Source: CAVTBX01 sp963733135
Lineage (GTDB): Bacteria; Actinomycetota; Thermoleophilia; Gaiellales; Gaiellaceae
Length of the DNA: 64,000 bases
Direction of reading: 5' to 3'
Assembly: GCA_963733135.1 (NCBI GenBank)
Contig: CAVTBX010000005.1
Location: forward strand, 124,001-188,000
The notes beneath the pieces were generated by a model. That model did not search any database. It had not been told where the DNA came from and saw only the letters and a list, made by a program, of their open reading frames with translations. A program made the translations under genes and the position numbers. Below are positions 36,522 to 45,004 of this stretch, in pieces. Position 1 is the stretch's first letter. The number at the start of each line of letters is the position of its first letter.

Positions 36522-37669
36522 CCAGCTGCGCCGCCGCCTGCGAGACCTGGCCCGCGATCGCCGTTGCGCGCTCCTGCGCCTCCGTCCCGAGCGTGTCAGC
36601 CTGCTCGGGCGTGAACCGGTCGCCGGCCTGCTCGCGCTCGTAGAGGTCGCCGATGAACTCGCGCAGGTCGGAGAGCTCCCGGCCCGTCTGGGCCGCCTGA
36701 GCCTCGTCGGCCTCGGCCACCGTCGGCTCGACGCCCTCGTAGATGACCTCGAGCCCCGTGAGGATGTCCCGTATGTCCGAGAGGCGGGAAACCACGTTGA
36801 ACGCCTCCGAGCTTGCGGCATCGCCCGCGACGAACCGCGAGACCTTCCACTGCCCGAAGTACTCGCTCATCGTCGGCACCATCACGACGATCGCGGTGAA
36901 CGCGTCCGACGGCGTCGGCTCCCAGGACTCGCCGGCCGCGTCGAGCTCGCCGGCGTACTGTTCGAAGGCCTCGCTCGCAGCCAGCAGGAAGCCGGGCTCG
37001 GGAAGGACTTCGCCGAACTCGAGCTCGCCGTCTCCGTCCAGGTCGGCCGGCTCGCTCGCCCGGTCGAGGTCGTCCGGAAGCGTTCCCCAGAGCGCCCCCT
37101 CGGTCAGGTTGAAGAGATTGCCCGGCTGCGCGAGCGTCGTCCCGTCGGGGAGCTCGAGGTCGAAGGGCACGGCGCTCTCGGGGTCTTCGGCCGCACTCGA
37201 GCCGGCGTCGAGGATGACGTCGTACTCAGCCAGCGACGGCGTACCCGCGACGACGCCCTCGACGCGCTCGTAGTACGGGTTGCCCTCGATCCAGAGCGCC
37301 TTCATGTCCTCGAGAAGCGGGCCGACCGTCTCGCCCTCCTCCTCCTCCCAGAGAGCACGGAGATCGAAGTCGTGCGCCTCGGCGAGCTCGTGGTACTCCG
37401 CCGCCCGCGCCTGGAAGTCGACCGTGAAGCCCGAAAGGCGGTCGGTGTGCTCGCCCAGGAACTCCTTCACGCCGGCGAGCTCCGTCTCGGCCGCGGCCGC
37501 AGAGCCTTCGGTCGTCGCTGTAGTCACGTCGGTCGGCTGGCGTCGACGCGCTCTCGTCGCCGCCGCATCCGGCCACGACCAGGGTCGCGCACACCGCGAG
37601 CGACAACACCGCCGCGGCACGCAATCGGCGCGTCCGACGTGCTCTCTGGTACTTGCGTCCCGGCCTCAC
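36502..37669 (-). CDS. Imelysin/EfeO-like lipoprotein of the iron-uptake operon (one frameshift)
   Basis: About 385 residues. The start at 37669 gives a lipoprotein signal (VLSLAVCATLVVAGCGGDES). A one-base shift at about 37530-37548 moves to the frame beginning QPTDVTTATTEGS. The mature part is helical with long acidic stretches (ALWEEEEGETVGPLLEDMKA) and has EGALWGTLPDDLDRA, an arrangement recalling imelysin/EfeO-type iron-binding proteins, although the canonical GxHxxE motif is not evident. It overlaps the FTR1 gene, so it is probably the surface iron-binding partner. The family call is moderate; the operon relation is firm. A palindrome lies 33 bp upstream. Confidence 0.65.
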
Positions 37670-37701
37670 CGCGGGCGAGACTACACAAGATCCGCGAGCG
37701 A

Positions 37702-37717
37702 TGTAAGGGCAACCTTA
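37702..37717. promoter_or_regulatory. Candidate iron-regulator palindrome
   Basis: GTAAGG at 37702-37707 and CCTTAC at 37712-37717 are perfect arms around GCAA, 33 bp upstream of the iron lipoprotein start. The AGG/CCT ends resemble iron-dependent DtxR-family sites, but the spacing differs from the IdeR/DtxR consensus. Position before an iron-uptake operon is the main support. Confidence 0.45.
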
Positions 37718-37752
37718 CTGCTCTGGTCAGAGCCGCCCGACAACGCCTCTCG

Positions 37753-38679
37753 CTAGCCGCGAGCCGGACGACTTCGGGCCACCGCCACGCCCACCAGGCA
37801 GAGCGCTCCGCCGAGGAACGCAGGGGCGGCCGGCGCCTCGTCGAGAAGGACCCAGCCGAGGAGAATCGAGAGCGGCGGGACGAGGTATGTGGTCGTGCCG
37901 AGCAGGCCGGCGCTCGTGCGTGCGAGCGCGAATGCCCACGTCGTGAACGCGAGCGCCGTCGGAAAGACGCCGAGGTAGACGGCCCACGTGAGCGCCTCAG
38001 CTCCGGCGTCGTCCGCCTCCGCGGCGAGCTGTGGAGCGAACGGGAGGCAGACCAGCGTCCCGACGAGACAGCACACGAATGTCGCCTGGAGCGGTGAGAC
38101 GCGGGCCAGCACCGGCTTCTGGCTGACGACGCCGCCGGCGTACGCGACCGCTGCCGCCACACAGAGCGCCGCACCGAGAGCGGAGCCGCCGCGCTCGGAG
38201 TCCGCGAAGGCGATCACCAGCACGCCCGCGAAGGCGAGCGCGCACCCAGCGACCAGGCTCCGCGGAAACCCTTCACGGAGGACGCCGCCCGCGAGAAGGA
38301 TGATGAGCACCGGCCCGACGTTCACGAGCATCGCGGCCGTTCCGGCGTCGACCCGCTGCTCGCCCGCGTTCAGCGCGAGGTTGTAGAGGCCGAACCAGAG
38401 GACGCCGCAGAGGACGAGTGCGGGAAGGTCTCGCCGCTCGGGCCGGCGCTCTCGTCGAGCGAACACGAAGACGGCGAGCACGGCGGTCCCGGATGCGAGC
38501 CTGGCCAACGCGAGCGCGCCGGGTGAGAGCTCCTCCCCCGCGTCGCGGATGCCGACGAAGGCCGAGGCCCAGAAGCCGACCGTGACGAGCGCCGCCCCGA
38601 GGGCAAGCAACTCGTCACGCCGGGCTTGTGCGCGACGCCGCTCCTCGAGGGGCAGCCCCTGGTCGTCCGCCCCATCCAT
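37753..38679 (-). CDS. DMT-superfamily (EamA) exporter
   Basis: The product has 308 residues and about ten hydrophobic helices in two EamA repeats. Repeat 1 includes VTVGFWASAFVGIRDAGEEL and ALALARLASGTAVLAVFVFA; repeat 2 includes TWAVYLGVFPTALAFTTWAF and YLVPPLSILLGWVLLDEAP. The short N-terminal region is charged and cytoplasmic. DMT proteins export metabolites such as amino acids or nucleosides; the substrate here cannot be told. TAGAAG six bases before the ATG may be a weak -10 of a leaderless transcript. It stands between the iron-uptake and pilin operons without clear link to either. Confidence 0.88.
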   Translation of the reverse strand: MDGADDQGLPLEERRRAQARRDELLALGAALVTVGFWASAFVGIRDAGEELSPGALALARLASGTAVLAVFVFARRERRPERRDLPALVLCGVLWFGLYNLALNAGEQRVDAGTAAMLVNVGPVLIILLAGGVLREGFPRSLVAGCALAFAGVLVIAFADSERGGSALGAALCVAAAVAYAGGVVSQKPVLARVSPLQATFVCCLVGTLVCLPFAPQLAAEADDAGAEALTWAVYLGVFPTALAFTTWAFALARTSAGLLGTTTYLVPPLSILLGWVLLDEAPAAPAFLGGALCLVGVAVARSRPARG

Positions 38680-38727
38680 CCGCTTCTTCTAACGAACGAG
38701 GCTCGGGCCGCGTGAGATTCCGGTTCG

Positions 38728-40095
38728 TTAGCGGGCCGGGAGCTCGCGGACGAGGAGCGTCGTGTACGCGCCGTCGACCGTGGGGAACCACGGCGGCGGC
38801 AGGTAGTAGAGCGTCTGGTCGTACTGATACACGCGCGTTCTGAAGAGGCTCATCGAGCCGCCGTCCGCGGTCGCCGTCGAGCCCGTGAAGGTCATCGTCC
38901 CGTGGCTCCCGTCGTTCGACCAAGAGCGCCACGCGCCTGTTTGGGCGATCGTGCCGGCACGCCAGTTGAGGTCGTACGGGACGTACTGGGCGACGAGCAT
39001 GTCGTTCGCCGCCACGAGCCCGAGCACGTCGTCGCCCGCCTGGACGTACGTGATGTCGTCGGCGATCACGACGTTCGAGTTCGAGCCGACGGTCACCCGC
39101 CCGTTGACCTGGCCGCTGACGACGACGCTCTGAGGCGTATAGATCGCCCCGTTGAGAGGCACGGGGTAGCTCGTCGCGACGCCGCAGGTGGGCGCCACTT
39201 CGGCAACGTCACGGTTGTTGGTTCGCGTGCAGGTCTGAGCGCTCACGGTGCCGTTCGCCTGGAAGGTGAGCCGCCAGGCCGCGCTCGTCGGGCTGTTCAG
39301 GTAGAGGCCGCCCGCCTGGGCAGCCGCCTGGACGTCGACCAGGGAGCTGATGAAGTCGTTGAAGTTGACCGGGTTTTTGATCACCGTGCGGATCGAGTTG
39401 CGGTCGTAGGTGCGGGCACCGTTCCGCAGACGCGGCGAGCCCGTGACGCTGCCCTCGGCGTAGATGTCCGCATAGGCCGTGCCCGAGTGGTTGATGTTGT
39501 GGCGAACGCCGTTCGAGTCGATGCCCGCATAGATCTTTCCGTAGGTCGATGCGGCCGAGCCGTAGGAGATGTCCGCGTTCGCGAGCATCTGGAAGTCGGC
39601 CACCGAAGCCGGCCGGACGCGCATCTCGACGACGCGCCAGTCCGACTTGTCGGTGCTGCCGCCGGGACGGCCCGTCGAGACCATCTGGATCGACCCGGCG
39701 CCCGTTGTCGGCGGTGTGATCTCGAGGTTGTACTCGTAGCCGTTCGAGAGCTGCCGCCAGCTGTTTCGGCCCGACGGGTACATCCAGACTAGGCCTGCCG
39801 ACCACGGGCTGCCCGCTCCGGCCGTCGTCCCATCCGTCGCACGGCGGCTCGACTCACCCGGGTGGACGTAGTGAGAGTAGTAGAGCGGGTCGCTGAAGAG
39901 CTTTGCGATGTAGTCGTGGACGCCCGCCTCGGCCGCTTGATAGGAGGCGTCGCGGACGACTGCCGAGCGGCTTCGCTTTGCTTCCGTGTTCGCGAGGTCG
40001 ATGAGCGTGATCGAGACGACGCCGAGCACGGTCACGAGCCCGATCACGAGCACCATCGCGAACCCGCGCTCGTCGCGCGCACGAACCCGGCTCAT
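38728..40095 (-). CDS. PilX-like pilus assembly protein
   Basis: The product has 455 residues. The N-terminus (ARDERGFAMVLVIGLVTVLG) is a type IV prepilin-like leader: Gly-Phe cleavage site followed by a hydrophobic helix, then AEAGVHDYIAKLFSDPLYY typical of PilX/PulK-related proteins. The rest is beta-rich (VVVSGQVNGRVTVGSNSNVV) and ends with LPARstop. It probably forms part of a pilus or pseudopilus tip. It follows the PilW-like gene with a 4-bp overlap. It lacks the Glu5 typical of major pilins (FAMVLV). Confidence 0.8.
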   Translation of the reverse strand: MSRVRARDERGFAMVLVIGLVTVLGVVSITLIDLANTEAKRSRSAVVRDASYQAAEAGVHDYIAKLFSDPLYYSHYVHPGESSRRATDGTTAGAGSPWSAGLVWMYPSGRNSWRQLSNGYEYNLEITPPTTGAGSIQMVSTGRPGGSTDKSDWRVVEMRVRPASVADFQMLANADISYGSAASTYGKIYAGIDSNGVRHNINHSGTAYADIYAEGSVTGSPRLRNGARTYDRNSIRTVIKNPVNFNDFISSLVDVQAAAQAGGLYLNSPTSAAWRLTFQANGTVSAQTCTRTNNRDVAEVAPTCGVATSYPVPLNGAIYTPQSVVVSGQVNGRVTVGSNSNVVIADDITYVQAGDDVLGLVAANDMLVAQYVPYDLNWRAGTIAQTGAWRSWSNDGSHGTMTFTGSTATADGGSMSLFRTRVYQYDQTLYYLPPPWFPTVDGAYTTLLVRELPAR

Positions 40096-40691
40096 CCCTG
40101 CGCCGCCTGGATTCGCACGGAGACGCTCGTCCTGTATGTCAGTCTCTCGATGCCGCCGCTCGGTGACTTCACGCGAAGGGTCAGGTCGACGGTCCGAAGC
40201 GCCTGGGGATCGGTTGTGGGCGCCCCGTTCTCGTCTCGGTAGACGAACACCACCGTGTTGACGACGCCACCGATCTGCTTCTGCCAGGGACCCAGAGCCG
40301 GGATCACCCAGGGTGCGCCGTCCGTGTCCGTGCTCGTCGCGGCGGCGCGTTCAAGCCGGCCGGTCTGGAGGCGATAGGAGATCCGCCGGAGGTGGAAGGG
40401 GGTCGCGCGGTCCGGTGAGAGGAACGTAACCTGGTTCGGCTGCATGAGCTCCACCGGGGAGCTGCCGTCGCCGACGTAGGCCTGGCGGAGATCCTGGACG
40501 AGCCGCTCGAAGGAGGAGCGGATCTCGTTCTGGCTCACTGCCTCGTCCTGGAGCTCCGTGCTCCAGTGGCTCGTCATCTGCACTGCTGCTGTGATCCCTG
40601 CTCCGAGGATGGCCATGAGAGCGATCGTCACGATCAGCTCCATGAGCGTCACGCCCGCCTCCGAGCGAACGGCGCGTAGTCGGGCGCTCAC
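40092..40691 (-). CDS. PilW/PulJ-like minor pilin
   Basis: The product has 199 residues. The prepilin motif is SEAGVTLMELIVTIALMAIL: cleavage after Gly and Glu at position 5 of the mature helix. After the helix comes SFERLVQDLRQAYVGDGSSP, the usual minor-pilin block with an ERL-type motif, then a beta domain. It overlaps both neighbours by 4 bp, so the three pilin-like proteins are made together. It needs a prepilin peptidase and a secretion ATPase, which are not in this window. Confidence 0.85.
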   Translation of the reverse strand: MSARLRAVRSEAGVTLMELIVTIALMAILGAGITAAVQMTSHWSTELQDEAVSQNEIRSSFERLVQDLRQAYVGDGSSPVELMQPNQVTFLSPDRATPFHLRRISYRLQTGRLERAAATSTDTDGAPWVIPALGPWQKQIGGVVNTVVFVYRDENGAPTTDPQALRTVDLTLRVKSPSGGIERLTYRTSVSVRIQAAQG

Positions 40692-42007
40692 GGCCGCACC
40701 GTCACAGTGGTCGTGAGATCGGAGTTGACGTCGCCGTTCCAGCTGCCTGTCCCGGCGGAGCTCGAGACGGCGACCGTGTAGCCCGCCCCGGCCGGCACCG
40801 TGAAGACTGCCCGCCCCGTCGACGTCGTCGTGCCCACGAGGTAGACGGGTACCGGCCCGGCTCGGACGACGACGTTCGCACCCGAGACCGCGCTGCCGTT
40901 CGTCCGCTGTACGCGCACGATGAGGGTTCTGGTCGCGTAGGTCTGGAGCGTCAGGCCGAACGTGGACGTCAAGTCCACGGGGTAGTTGTTCGGCACGGTC
41001 TGGTTCGCGACGCCGGCGAACTGGCCGTTGGCCGCCGTCGTGACCGTGTACTGGATGCCTGGGACGACCAGCTCACCGGCGACCTGCGTGACAGTTGCCG
41101 ACCCGCCGGTGACATTGAACGTCTGAGTTCCGCGAGAGGACGAGACGGTGACCGGTGCGGTTCCCGCGTACGGCGTCCCGTTCGAGTTCCTGACCTGGAG
41201 GAAGATCGTCGCGGGCCTGTAGACCTGGAGCACCGTGGTGAAGGTCTGTCCCGCCACGATCCGCGTGTGAGCCTGTGAGGCGGGCGGAAGGTCGTCCCTG
41301 AGCGTCTGGTAGCCGCTCGCACCGACCGTGATGTCGTAGTAGGCCTGCGCGCCGCTCGTCGGGTTCGGGATGAGATCCGGAAAGAGCACCGAGCCGGTGG
41401 CGTCGGTTCGATCCGTGCGGGGAGCGCTCGGGCCCGTGCCCAGGGCGACCATCGCGCCCTCGACCGCGGTCCGAAGGGCGTAGTCGACGACCTGGACCTT
41501 AATGATCCTGGCGTTGCCGGTGCCGACGGGCGGGGCGACGTACGTCACCTCGCGTGCGAGCTGTCGCGAGTCGCGGTTTCGGGTGATGGTGAGAATCACC
41601 CGCTTGTAATCGGCATAGGTCGCATAATCGGGAGAGACCGGGTCGTTGACGTACGTGATCTCGGTGGCCATCGTCGCCTTGAGCCCTTGGAGGGAGATGG
41701 CCCGGGTGCCGGTCAGGCGTCCGGCGGGGTTCCAGCTCGTGAGCCCGACGTCGTCGTAGGGCATGCCGCGGATCTCCTCGATCGCCGACTGGGCGGCCTG
41801 CTGCGCGAGAGTGCGCTCCTTAGCGCCGGCCTGCGCCGAGAGCGTGGCCGTCATAACCCCGCCGAGCGGCGTGACCACGATGGCGAAGAGCGCCATCGCG
41901 CACACCATCTCGATCATGCTGAAGCCCTCCTCACGTCTAGGCCGGCGCCGCGGGCGATCCCCGCGTGAGGAGGCGACGACGGTCGGTCGTGGCCTGGGTA
42001 TGGGCAT
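40688..42007 (-). CDS. PilV-like prepilin with long beta-sandwich tail
   Basis: The product has 439 residues. The leader is long (28 residues, basic) and the prepilin motif is REEGFSMIEMVCAMALFAIV, with Glu5 present. AQQAAQSAIEEIRGMPYDDV follows, as in PilV/PulI proteins. Unusually, residues about 170-439 add at least three carboxypeptidase-regulatory or Ig-like repeats (VQVVDYALRTAVEGAMVALG, LQVRNSNGTPYAGTAPVTVS, VRVQRTNGSAVSGANVVVRA), making it twice normal length. It starts the three-gene pilin operon. The tail may display or stalk the pilus tip. Confidence 0.82.
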   Translation of the reverse strand: MPIPRPRPTVVASSRGDRPRRRPRREEGFSMIEMVCAMALFAIVVTPLGGVMTATLSAQAGAKERTLAQQAAQSAIEEIRGMPYDDVGLTSWNPAGRLTGTRAISLQGLKATMATEITYVNDPVSPDYATYADYKRVILTITRNRDSRQLAREVTYVAPPVGTGNARIIKVQVVDYALRTAVEGAMVALGTGPSAPRTDRTDATGSVLFPDLIPNPTSGAQAYYDITVGASGYQTLRDDLPPASQAHTRIVAGQTFTTVLQVYRPATIFLQVRNSNGTPYAGTAPVTVSSSRGTQTFNVTGGSATVTQVAGELVVPGIQYTVTTAANGQFAGVANQTVPNNYPVDLTSTFGLTLQTYATRTLIVRVQRTNGSAVSGANVVVRAGPVPVYLVGTTTSTGRAVFTVPAGAGYTVAVSSSAGTGSWNGDVNSDLTTTVTVRP

Positions 42008-42091
42008 CTGGCGCTTCTAAGCCGAATTGACGGCTCTCCGCGCCAAGTTCGCAATCCCCCGTGGGAGTATCGAACCCGCTAGGTTCTCGGC

Positions 42092-42736
42092 GTGACGGCG
42101 GCCGCTCGCGACGATCCAGCCGGCGTCATCGAGGCGCTAGACGGGGCGAACCGGCTGCTCGTCCAGCAGGTCTTCCGCCCGATCGGAAACGAGTACCGAA
42201 TCAGCGCCCCGTCGCCCGGCTCGAGCGAGGAAGGCCGGCCGCTCGTCTTCGTCAAGCAGAAGAAGCTCTCGATCCGCGAGGACATCCGCTTCCGCCTCGA
42301 TCCGGCCGCAGACGCCCACCTCTTCATGATCAAGGCGCGCACCACCTTCGAGTTCCGCGGCCGCCACGACGTCCTCGACTCGGCCGGAGAGCCACTCGGG
42401 CTCCTGGAGAAGGACTTCAAGCGCTCCCTGATCCGAAGCCACTGGCACGTCCGAGACACGACCGGCCGAGAGCTCTTCGAGAGCTACGAGACCAACTGGT
42501 TGATCGCCGTCGTGCGCAGGATCGCGCTCTTGCTGCCGGAGATCATGATGGCGCTCACCTGGCTGCCGTTCAACTTCGTTCTGATGCGGGACGGCGAGCA
42601 GGTCGGCTCGTACAAGCGCGTCCTCGGGAAGTTCCGGGATCGCTACGTCCTCGAGCTCGAGCCCGCGCTCGACGAAGTGGACCGGCGGCTCGTCGTCGCC
42701 TTCGCCGTTGGGCTCGATGCGCTTCAGGATCGATAA
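42092..42736 (+). CDS. LURP-one-related (scramblase-like beta-barrel) protein
   Basis: The product has 214 residues with a GTG start. It has the LURP-one/tubby-like pattern: LLVQQVFRPIGNEYRI, FVKQKKLSIREDIRF, EFRGRHDVLDSAGEPLGLLE, FKRSLIRSHWHVRDTTGREL and LMRDGEQVGSYKRVLGKFRD. Such proteins form a 12-strand barrel around a central helix; the role in bacteria is unknown, perhaps lipid association. IALLLPEIMMALTWLPFNFV is a hydrophobic stretch that could touch the membrane. TAGGTT six bases upstream of the GTG may be a -10 for a leaderless message, but no good -35 is visible. Confidence 0.75.
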   Translation: MTAAARDDPAGVIEALDGANRLLVQQVFRPIGNEYRISAPSPGSSEEGRPLVFVKQKKLSIREDIRFRLDPAADAHLFMIKARTTFEFRGRHDVLDSAGEPLGLLEKDFKRSLIRSHWHVRDTTGRELFESYETNWLIAVVRRIALLLPEIMMALTWLPFNFVLMRDGEQVGSYKRVLGKFRDRYVLELEPALDEVDRRLVVAFAVGLDALQDR

Positions 42737-42757
42737 CCAAAGCTCGTCCGGCTTCGC

Positions 42758-42786
42758 TTGACAGGAAGGTTAGTGATCGCTAACTT
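42758..42786 (+). promoter_or_regulatory. Leaderless promoter and operator of the MMPL gene
   Basis: TTGACA at 42758-42763 and TAACTT at 42781-42786 are exactly 17 bp apart, and six bases later comes the GTG at 42793, so the transcript should be leaderless. The palindrome GTTAG (42769-42773) and CTAAC (42780-42784) lies over the spacer and -10. A repressor there, perhaps a TetR or MarR protein not in this window, would control the transporter. Confidence 0.65.
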
Positions 42787-42792
42787 CGCGCC

Positions 42793-44989
42793 GTGACCGA
42801 ACGACTGGCCCGAGCGAGCGCACGTCACCCGTGGCGAACCATCGTCGCGTGGTTGACGCTCTGCGTGGTCGCGTTCGTAGCGGTCGGCGCGTTGCTCGGC
42901 GACGCGCTCACGACAGAGGCGCGAGTCACGAACAATCCCGAGTCCCAGGCGGCCTACGACCTCCAGGACGAACTCTTCCCTGAGCGCTTCGAAGATCTGC
43001 CGACCGAGCTGATCGTCGTCCGCTCGCCCGAGCTCACCGTCGACGATCCCGAGTTCGCGGCGAAGCTCCAGAGAGCTCGCGGAGGTGGCGAGAGCGACCG
43101 GCTCGGTCGCTGCGGCGCAGGATCCACTCGAGGACGAGAGCCTCGTCTCGCCGGATCGCCATGCGGTTCTCGTCCCGATCCGCCTCGAAGGCGACCCGGA
43201 CGACTCGGTCGGCGCACTCGTGGAGGCGGTCGAGGAAGAGAACGGCCGGGACGGGTTCGAGGTCGCCATGACGGGCTCGGCGACCACCGACCACGACATC
43301 AACGAGGTCTCGGAGCGCGATCTCCAAAACGGCGAGCTCAGAATCGGCCTGCCGGCTGCGCTCCTCGTCCTCGTCCTCGTCTTCGGGGCCCTCGTGAGCG
43401 CGGCGATGCCGCTCGTCCTCGCGATCGTCTCGATCGTCGTCGCCCTCGGGTTGACAGCGCTCCTGGCGCAGGCGTTCGAGCTCTCGATCTTCGTCGTGAA
43501 CATGCTCACCGGGATGGGCCTCGCGCTCGGCATCGACTACGCGCTCTTCGTCGTGTCACGCTTCCGGGAAGAGCGGGCGGCGGGCGCCGAGAAGCTCGAC
43601 GCGATCGGGCGGGCCGGCGCCACCGCGAGCCGGGCCGTGCTCTTCAGCGGCAGCGCCTTCGTCCTCGCCATGGTCGGGCTCTTGCTCGTCCAGAGCACGA
43701 TCATGCGGAGCCTCGCCGTCGGCGCGATCCTCGTCGGAATCGTCTCGGTCGTCGCCGCCCTGACCCTGCTCCCTGCGATCCTGAGCCTGCTCGGCGACCG
43801 GATCGACCGTCTCCAGGTGCCGTTCGTCGGCCGCAGACTCGCTCGGAGCGCCGGGCAAGAGAGCCGTTTCTGGAGCGCTGTCGTCGATCGGGTCGTGCGG
43901 AGGCCGGCGCTGTCGCTCATCGCGGCCGCGGCGCTGCTCGTCGTACTCGCGCTCCCCGTGCTCGGGATGAACATCGGTGCAGCCGGGATCAGCACCCTTC
44001 CCGACTCGCTGACGTCCAAGCAGGGCTATCGCGCGCTCCAGGAATCGTTCCCCGGGGCCGGCGCCGACCCGGCCGAGATCGTCATCTCCGGCGACGCCGA
44101 GTCCGCCGCCGTTCAGGACGGAACCAGGGCGCTCGAGCGCCTGCTCGCCCGCGATCCGGCCTTTGGCCAAGCCTCCGTCCAGGCCAATCCCGCGGGCACC
44201 CTGGCCGTCGTGACCGTGCCCGTCTCCGCCGATGCCCTTTCGGACGAGGCCGTCGCCGCCGTGCGCGACCTGCGTGACGAGTACGTCCCGGCCGCATTCG
44301 AAGACACCGACGCGCAGGTGCTCGTCACCGGTCGAACGGCGGAGAACATCGACTACTTCGACGTCATGGAGTTCTGGCTTCCGTGGGTCCTCCTCTTCGT
44401 CCTCGGACTCACGTTCATCCTGCTCACGATCGCCTTTCGCTCGGTCGTGATCGCCGGCACGGCGATCGGGTTGAACCTGCTCTCGGTCGGCGCCGCCTAC
44501 GGGCTCCTCGTCGCGGTCTTCCAGTTCGGCTGGGGCGCCGGGCTTCTCGGCTTCCAGCAGGTCGACACGGTCGAGGCCTGGGTGCCGCTCTTCCTCTTCG
44601 CAGTCCTCTTCGGGCTCTCGATGGACTACCAGGTCTTCCTCTTGAGCCGGATCCGGGAGCGCTACACGCTCCGGGGCGACACGATCGACGCCGTTCGCTT
44701 CGGAATCGGCTCGACGGCCCGGATCATCACGGGTGCCGCGCTCATCATCATGGCGGTCTTCATCGGCTTCGCGGCCGGCGACCTCGTGATGTTCCAGCAG
44801 ATGGGCTTCGGGATCGCGATCGCGCTCCTCCTTGACGCGACGATCGTCAGGTCGGTGCTCGTCCCGTCCGCGATGACGCTGCTCGGCGAGCGGAACTGGT
44901 ACCTGCCGGCCTGGCTCGAGTGGCTGCCGCGGGTTCAGATCGAGGCCGAGGAGCCGCCGAAGTCACGCGCGCCGGCACCCGCGCGCTAG
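42793..44989 (+). CDS. MMPL/RND-family transporter (one frameshift)
   Basis: About 730 residues over two frames. The N-terminal part (HPWRTIVAWLTLCVVAFVAV) is helix 1 plus the start of the first extracytoplasmic domain. An AGAGAG stretch at 43070-43075 carries one extra base, after which ELAEVARATGSVAAAQ continues. Two membrane blocks follow: LVSAAMPLVLAIVSIVVALG with GMGLALGIDYALFVVSRFRE, and FAVLFGLSMDYQVFLLSRIR with the GxxxDY proton-relay motif. It exports lipids or drugs using the proton gradient. The GTG start is supported by the promoter at 42758-42786. Likely a sequencing indel, as elsewhere in the window. Confidence 0.9.
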
Positions 44990-45004
44990 AGGCTTTGGCC
45001 CGTC

